NCBI GenBank assembly: GCA_964622325.1
Contig: CAZUOJ010000006.1
Location: 1-64,000 of the forward strand
Length of the DNA: 64,000 nucleotides
Source: JAJFUB01 sp964622325
Lineage (GTDB): Bacteria; Armatimonadota; Zipacnadia; Zipacnadales; UBA11051
Reading direction: 5' to 3'
Position numbers and translations under genes: made by a program. The notes under the pieces were generated by a model. The model had not been told where the DNA came from, made no database searches, and was given only the letters and a program-made list of their open reading frames with translations. Below, one piece after another: positions 60,761-64,000 of the stretch; position 1 is the first letter of the stretch; each line of letters opens with the position of its first letter.

Positions 60761-61770
60761 TTTTTGCCAATCCTTGGGCGCTTATTTTATTAGCTGTATT
60801 GCCGATATTGGGCTGGAAAATGTGGCGTCCCGCGCGGCCAGGCAGCGCCAGCATCTTATATTCAGACATAGGGCTGCTGTCGTTGCCCAAACGCGGCAGG
60901 CTGCGGCCTTGGCTGGCCCAAAAGCTGCCCTGGCTACGTTTGCCAGCGTTAGCCTTGCTCATTGTGGCGCTCGCGCGCCCTCAAATTCCGGCGGGAATTC
61001 GCGAAATTGGCGGAGCTGGCGTTGACATTATGCTCGTCTTGGACATCTCCGGGAGCATGCAGGCGGAAGATTTTCGGCCGCATAATCGCTTTTATGTGGC
61101 CAAAAGCGTTGTCGGCGATTTTATTGAGCGCGCAGGAGCTAATCGTCTCGGGCTTGTTATTTTTGCCGGACGCGCCTTTACGCAATGTCCGTTGACAACA
61201 GATCATCAAATTGTGAAGCAGCTTTTGCAAGACGTGCATCTGGGGATGCTGGAGGATGGGACGGCTATTGGTATGGCGATTGCCACAGCGGCGCATCGCT
61301 TGCAGGCTTCGTCAGCGCGCAGCAAAGTCATGATTTTGCTGACAGACGGCGTGAACAATCGCGGCGAAATTGATCCTCCTACAGCTGCCGAAGCTGCTGC
61401 GGCATTGGGCATCAAAATCTATACAATTGGCGTGGGGCGGCCTGGCGGCGCGCCTGTGCCTGTTCCCGATCCTATATGGGGGCGGCGCTATCTTGTGGAT
61501 CCGCGTACAGGGCAGCCCGTCAAGACACAACTAGACGAAGCTGTGCTCAAAAAAATTGCCCAGATTACGGGCGGGCAATATTTTCGTGCCACGGATGCTG
61601 ACGCCCTGCGGCAAATTTACGCGCAAATAGATAAAATGGAAAAATCCGCATTCACAGCCAAACGTGAACGACGCTATCAAGAAGCATTCGGCAAATACGC
61701 CGCGTGGGGGCTGGCTTTATTGGCTTTTCAGACAATTCTTGCGACGACATGGCTGCGGAAAGCGCCCTGA
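60757..61770 (+). CDS. BatA-type vWA membrane protein
   Basis: A 337-aa protein. Two N-terminal helices (PWALILLAVLPILGW, LRLPALALLIVALARPQ), a vWA domain with MIDAS D-I-S-G-S (MLVLDISGSMQAED), the metal-binding Thr region GTAIGMAIATA and ILLTDGVNN, and a C-terminal helix (YAAWGLALLAFQTILATTW). Family members belong to aerotolerance (Bat) or MoxR-linked systems and probably assemble or tension surface complexes. Overlaps the previous gene by four bases. Confidence 0.92.
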   Translation: MIFANPWALILLAVLPILGWKMWRPARPGSASILYSDIGLLSLPKRGRLRPWLAQKLPWLRLPALALLIVALARPQIPAGIREIGGAGVDIMLVLDISGSMQAEDFRPHNRFYVAKSVVGDFIERAGANRLGLVIFAGRAFTQCPLTTDHQIVKQLLQDVHLGMLEDGTAIGMAIATAAHRLQASSARSKVMILLTDGVNNRGEIDPPTAAEAAAALGIKIYTIGVGRPGGAPVPVPDPIWGRRYLVDPRTGQPVKTQLDEAVLKKIAQITGGQYFRATDADALRQIYAQIDKMEKSAFTAKRERRYQEAFGKYAAWGLALLAFQTILATTWLRKAP

Positions 61771-61842
61771 ATTTGTGGGCTCATAATTTCAACATATAAT
61801 TCAAAATGAAAAGAGGCCATTGTTGCGCCTGGCAAATAAACG

Positions 61843-62880
61843 ATGACAAGCTATTTTAAATGGGGAAATCCTGAAGCGCTTGTCTGGCTGTGGCTTGTGC
61901 CCTTTATCGCTGTCTTATGCTGGCGCGCCATTCGGCTGCGGCTAAAAGCTGTTCGTGATTTTTGTCCAAACAAGCCAGAAGAGCGCTTGCAATTGCGTCC
62001 GCTGCAGGAACGACTATATCTTCGGGCGGGCTTGCTTGTGCTGAGCTTATTGCTCATTATTGTGGCATTAGCGCGTCCGCAAATAGGCACGCGTCGGGAG
62101 CGCGCTCAGCGTCGAGGCGCCGACATTGTATTGCTTTTGGACACAAGCCTCAGCATGGCAGCGGCGGATATGCAGCCCAATCGCCTGGCGGCTGCCCAAC
62201 AAGCCGCCAGCACACTAATTAATCGCTTGCCCAATGAGCGTTTTGGATTAATTGTTTTTGCCGGCGATGCCCATCTGTATTGTCCGATTACGCTGGATCA
62301 TGATGCTGTACAGATGTTTATTGACTCTGTCCACATTGGCGCTTCGCCTCGTCCGGGAACGGCGCTGGCTGAAGCTCTAGATGCCGCCCGCAATGTGCTC
62401 CTCAATACGGAAAGCCGCTATCGGGCTGTTGTTGTTTTGAGCGATGGGGAGGATCACGAGGGCCGGATTGCGGAAGCAGCAGAGCGGCTTGTGCGGGAGA
62501 CAGCCTGCCGCATAGAAGTGCTGGGATTCGGCAGCCCCCAGGGGGAGCCCATTCCTTTGCTGGATGATCGGGGCAATTTGCTGGGCTTTAAGACAGATGA
62601 AAAAGGGCAAAGAGTTCTGTCTAAATTAGGCGAAGAAAGCTTGCGCAAGATCGCCGCCATTGGCAAAGGAAAATTTTTGCGGGCGATGGATCCGGGCGCT
62701 GTGGATGAATTGGCGGCGCGTCTGGAAGCGCTGGAAGGCAGCCTTGCTGGCACGATGCTTTACACAGAATATGGCGAACGCTTCCAATGGCCGTTGGGGC
62801 TGGCGTTGATTTTGTTGCTGCTGGAAGCCTTATTGCCAGAACGTTCGCAACGCAAGGAGAAAGAAAAAAGCCGTGTGTAG
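61843..62880 (+). CDS. BatB-type vWA membrane protein
   Basis: A 345-aa protein resembling BatA: helices PEALVWLWLVPFIAVLCW and YLRAGLLVLSLLLIIVALARPQ, vWA MIDAS D-T-S-L-S (LLLDTSLSMAAAD), PGTALAEALDAA, VVLSDGEDHEG, and a last helix PLGLALILLLLEALL. It is the usual BatA/BatB pair. Overlaps the TPR gene by eight bases. Confidence 0.92.
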   Translation: MTSYFKWGNPEALVWLWLVPFIAVLCWRAIRLRLKAVRDFCPNKPEERLQLRPLQERLYLRAGLLVLSLLLIIVALARPQIGTRRERAQRRGADIVLLLDTSLSMAAADMQPNRLAAAQQAASTLINRLPNERFGLIVFAGDAHLYCPITLDHDAVQMFIDSVHIGASPRPGTALAEALDAARNVLLNTESRYRAVVVLSDGEDHEGRIAEAAERLVRETACRIEVLGFGSPQGEPIPLLDDRGNLLGFKTDEKGQRVLSKLGEESLRKIAAIGKGKFLRAMDPGAVDELAARLEALEGSLAGTMLYTEYGERFQWPLGLALILLLLEALLPERSQRKEKEKSRV

Positions 62881-63571
62881 CCATCGCCGAACAATTATAA
62901 CGGGGATGTTGCTTTCCGCGATAATGTTTTTGGGATTGGGCTTTCCGGGCGGCATCAAGTCGCTCTGGAAGCAAGCGGATCGCGCTTTCCGACAAAAGCA
63001 ATATGAGGAAGCTGCGCGTTTGTATGAAGAGGCCTATCGCCAGGAGCCCAAACAATGGCCTTTGGCTTTTAATATGGCTGTCGCACAAGCCGCCGCGCAA
63101 AAATATGACGCTGCGACAACGAGCTTTGAAAAAATCGCGCGAAGCGGGCCAGAAGCATTGCGACAAATGGCGGAATATAATGCTGGCAATTGCTATTTTG
63201 CCCAGCAAAAATGGCAGCAAGCGATTGAACATTATAAGCGGGCATTATATCTGAATCCGCAAGATTTTAATGCCAAATGGAATTTGGAATTGGCGAAACG
63301 GATGCAAAAGCAGCAGCAGCAAAATAATGAACAGCAGCGAAAGCAACAACAGAAATCTCGTTCGCCGCAACAAAAGCCCACACAGCCGCAGCCGCCCCGC
63401 GGGCAGCCCCAAAAGCAGAATGAAGCCGCGCCTCGTCCGCACAAGATGGATGCCCAGCAGGCGCGACGGCTGTTGCAATCGCTCAGCCAGGCAGAACGCG
63501 ATTTGCGTCAACAAATGGCAAGGCAGCGCCAGCAGCCCATGGCCGAAACACGGCCGTTAAAAGATTGGTAG
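62873..63571 (+). CDS. BatC-type TPR protein with Gln-rich linker
   Basis: A 232-aa protein. A signal or anchor segment (TIITGMLLSAIMFLGLGF) is followed by about three TPR units (ADRAFRQKQYEEAARLYEEAYRQEP, WPLAFNMAVAQAAAQKYDAATTSFEKI, NAGNCYFAQQKWQQAIEHYKRALYLNP) and a Gln/Pro-rich low-complexity stretch (about 140-190). BatC proteins are scaffolds in Bat operons. Start is GTG; AAGGAG lies eleven bases upstream. Confidence 0.85.
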   Translation: MCSHRRTIITGMLLSAIMFLGLGFPGGIKSLWKQADRAFRQKQYEEAARLYEEAYRQEPKQWPLAFNMAVAQAAAQKYDAATTSFEKIARSGPEALRQMAEYNAGNCYFAQQKWQQAIEHYKRALYLNPQDFNAKWNLELAKRMQKQQQQNNEQQRKQQQKSRSPQQKPTQPQPPRGQPQKQNEAAPRPHKMDAQQARRLLQSLSQAERDLRQQMARQRQQPMAETRPLKDW

Positions 63572-63750
63572 CAGGGACGTGACAAGCTAGTTAAAATGTA
63601 AGCTCTAGAAATTGTCTGAGGGAGTTTTTTTCGCAAACGCGTGGAAAAACAGGCTATCTCCCGCACTAATTATCATGTGAAGAATATTCTGACATCCTCA
63701 TGTCCAGCATTGCAATTAAAAGACGAGAGGAATATTTGATTTTCTTCCCA

Positions 63751-64000
63751 ATGTCTGATAAATGGATAAGCTCTTTTGAAAGCTGGCATTTTCTTGGGAG
63801 GCGCAATCCACAGCGCAGAAGCTTTTGCCGCGCTTTTTTTGCCAGGCTGGCTATATTTTTCCTGCTGGCTTCAACAGCTGCAGCGCAGCCGCAATTGCAA
63901 GCCCGCGTGGATCGCGATGTTGTGGGGGAAGATGAAACATTAGAATTAACAGTTACAGTCATCGGCGAGGGACTGGGCGGGCAAAAGGAGCCCACATTGC
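63751..64000 (+). CDS. BatD-like protein, N-terminal fragment (cut by window edge)
   Basis: The frame from the ATG at 63751 stays open to the window end (83 codons). A signal peptide (FFARLAIFFLLASTAAAQ) leads to LQARVDRDVVGEDETLELTVTVIGEG, the opening of BatD beta domains. A TTG at 63736 with GAGAGG at good spacing is an alternative start. Last visible gene of the Bat operon, 179 bases after BatC. Confidence 0.78.
   Translation, partial: MSDKWISSFESWHFLGRRNPQRRSFCRAFFARLAIFFLLASTAAAQPQLQARVDRDVVGEDETLELTVTVIGEGLGGQKEPTL

Overview
The window looks like a chromosomal scaffold from a free-living, glycan-degrading bacterium, most likely an Armatimonadota member. That assignment is an inference from gene content: three secreted pseudopilin-like proteins of the FTLIELL...ILFPVFARAREKARQ type (two with the H-X9-DG C-terminus), many secreted parallel beta-helix, LamG and DUF4838-type proteins, a LexA with a Gram-positive-type operator, and URO-D-like proteins next to carbohydrate genes. 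A run of exactly 100 Ns (40904-41003) marks a scaffold join, as in a metagenome-assembled genome. No tRNA, rRNA, CRISPR array, transposase or phage module was seen.

Layout. 1-5475 (minus) is a surface-polysaccharide cluster: a family 2 glycosyltransferase, an acyl carrier protein, two alpha/beta hydrolases resembling the exosortase-A-associated pair (Cys and Arg at the nucleophile position), then three family 4 glycosyltransferases. 5591-5625 is a (GCTTT)7 repeat. 5684-8748 (minus) holds an orphan 2-oxoacid dehydrogenase E1-beta, a Gfo/Idh/MocA oxidoreductase and a pseudopilin. 8885-14664 has two URO-D-like genes flanking a 1059-aa LamG-DUF6259-like secreted protein. 14865-17200 has a Cys-rich small protein, a secreted beta-helix protein and a 29-codon Cys/Gly/Lys microprotein with its own Shine-Dalgarno sequence and downstream hairpin. 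17201-23242 is a divergent locus: a GH2 glycosidase on one side, and on the other a small winged-helix protein overlapping an 874-aa protein that joins two KaiC-type ATPase domains to a complete ABC-type sugar-binding-protein domain without a signal peptide. This last protein is the most unusual item in the window. 23265-31655 is a carbohydrate region (beta-helix protein, DUF4838 protein, SDR, a large secreted protein with a tail-fibre-like end, a TIM-barrel-like protein).

31788-40494 is mostly housekeeping or regulatory: a methyltransferase, lexA with a recognisable promoter and LexA box, a membrane SpoIIE-type phosphatase, a pcm / sugar isomerase / PHP cluster, a CPA2 antiporter with RCK domain, and an MFS exporter. 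40566-42267 holds a response regulator and a sulfatase that converge on, and are both cut by, the N gap. 42461-46262 has a second pseudopilin, a bidirectional terminator, a GH-A-like secreted protein and a zinc alcohol dehydrogenase. 46422-48819 is ruvC-ruvA-ruvB. 48891-53627 has a multipass membrane protein, a membrane GT2 synthase and a secreted peptidyl-prolyl isomerase fused to a copper-amine-oxidase-N-like domain. 53711-56865 is a DUF72 / D-aminoacylase / cytidylate-kinase-like operon. 56965-58778 has a beta-propeller glycosidase-like protein and a third pseudopilin. 58842-64000 is a Bat (aerotolerance-type) operon: DUF58, a BatD-like/DUF4381-like protein, BatA, BatB, BatC and the start of BatD.

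How the genes fit together (inference): secreted glycosidases, a sulfatase and beta-helix proteins attack polysaccharides; SDR, Gfo/Idh, ADH and isomerase genes process released sugars; the KaiC-SBP fusion beside the GH2 gene could be a cytoplasmic carbohydrate-sensing ATPase controlling part of this. Several start codons were moved downstream of the longest possible reading frame because a Shine-Dalgarno sequence clearly favours an internal start; these are noted per gene.
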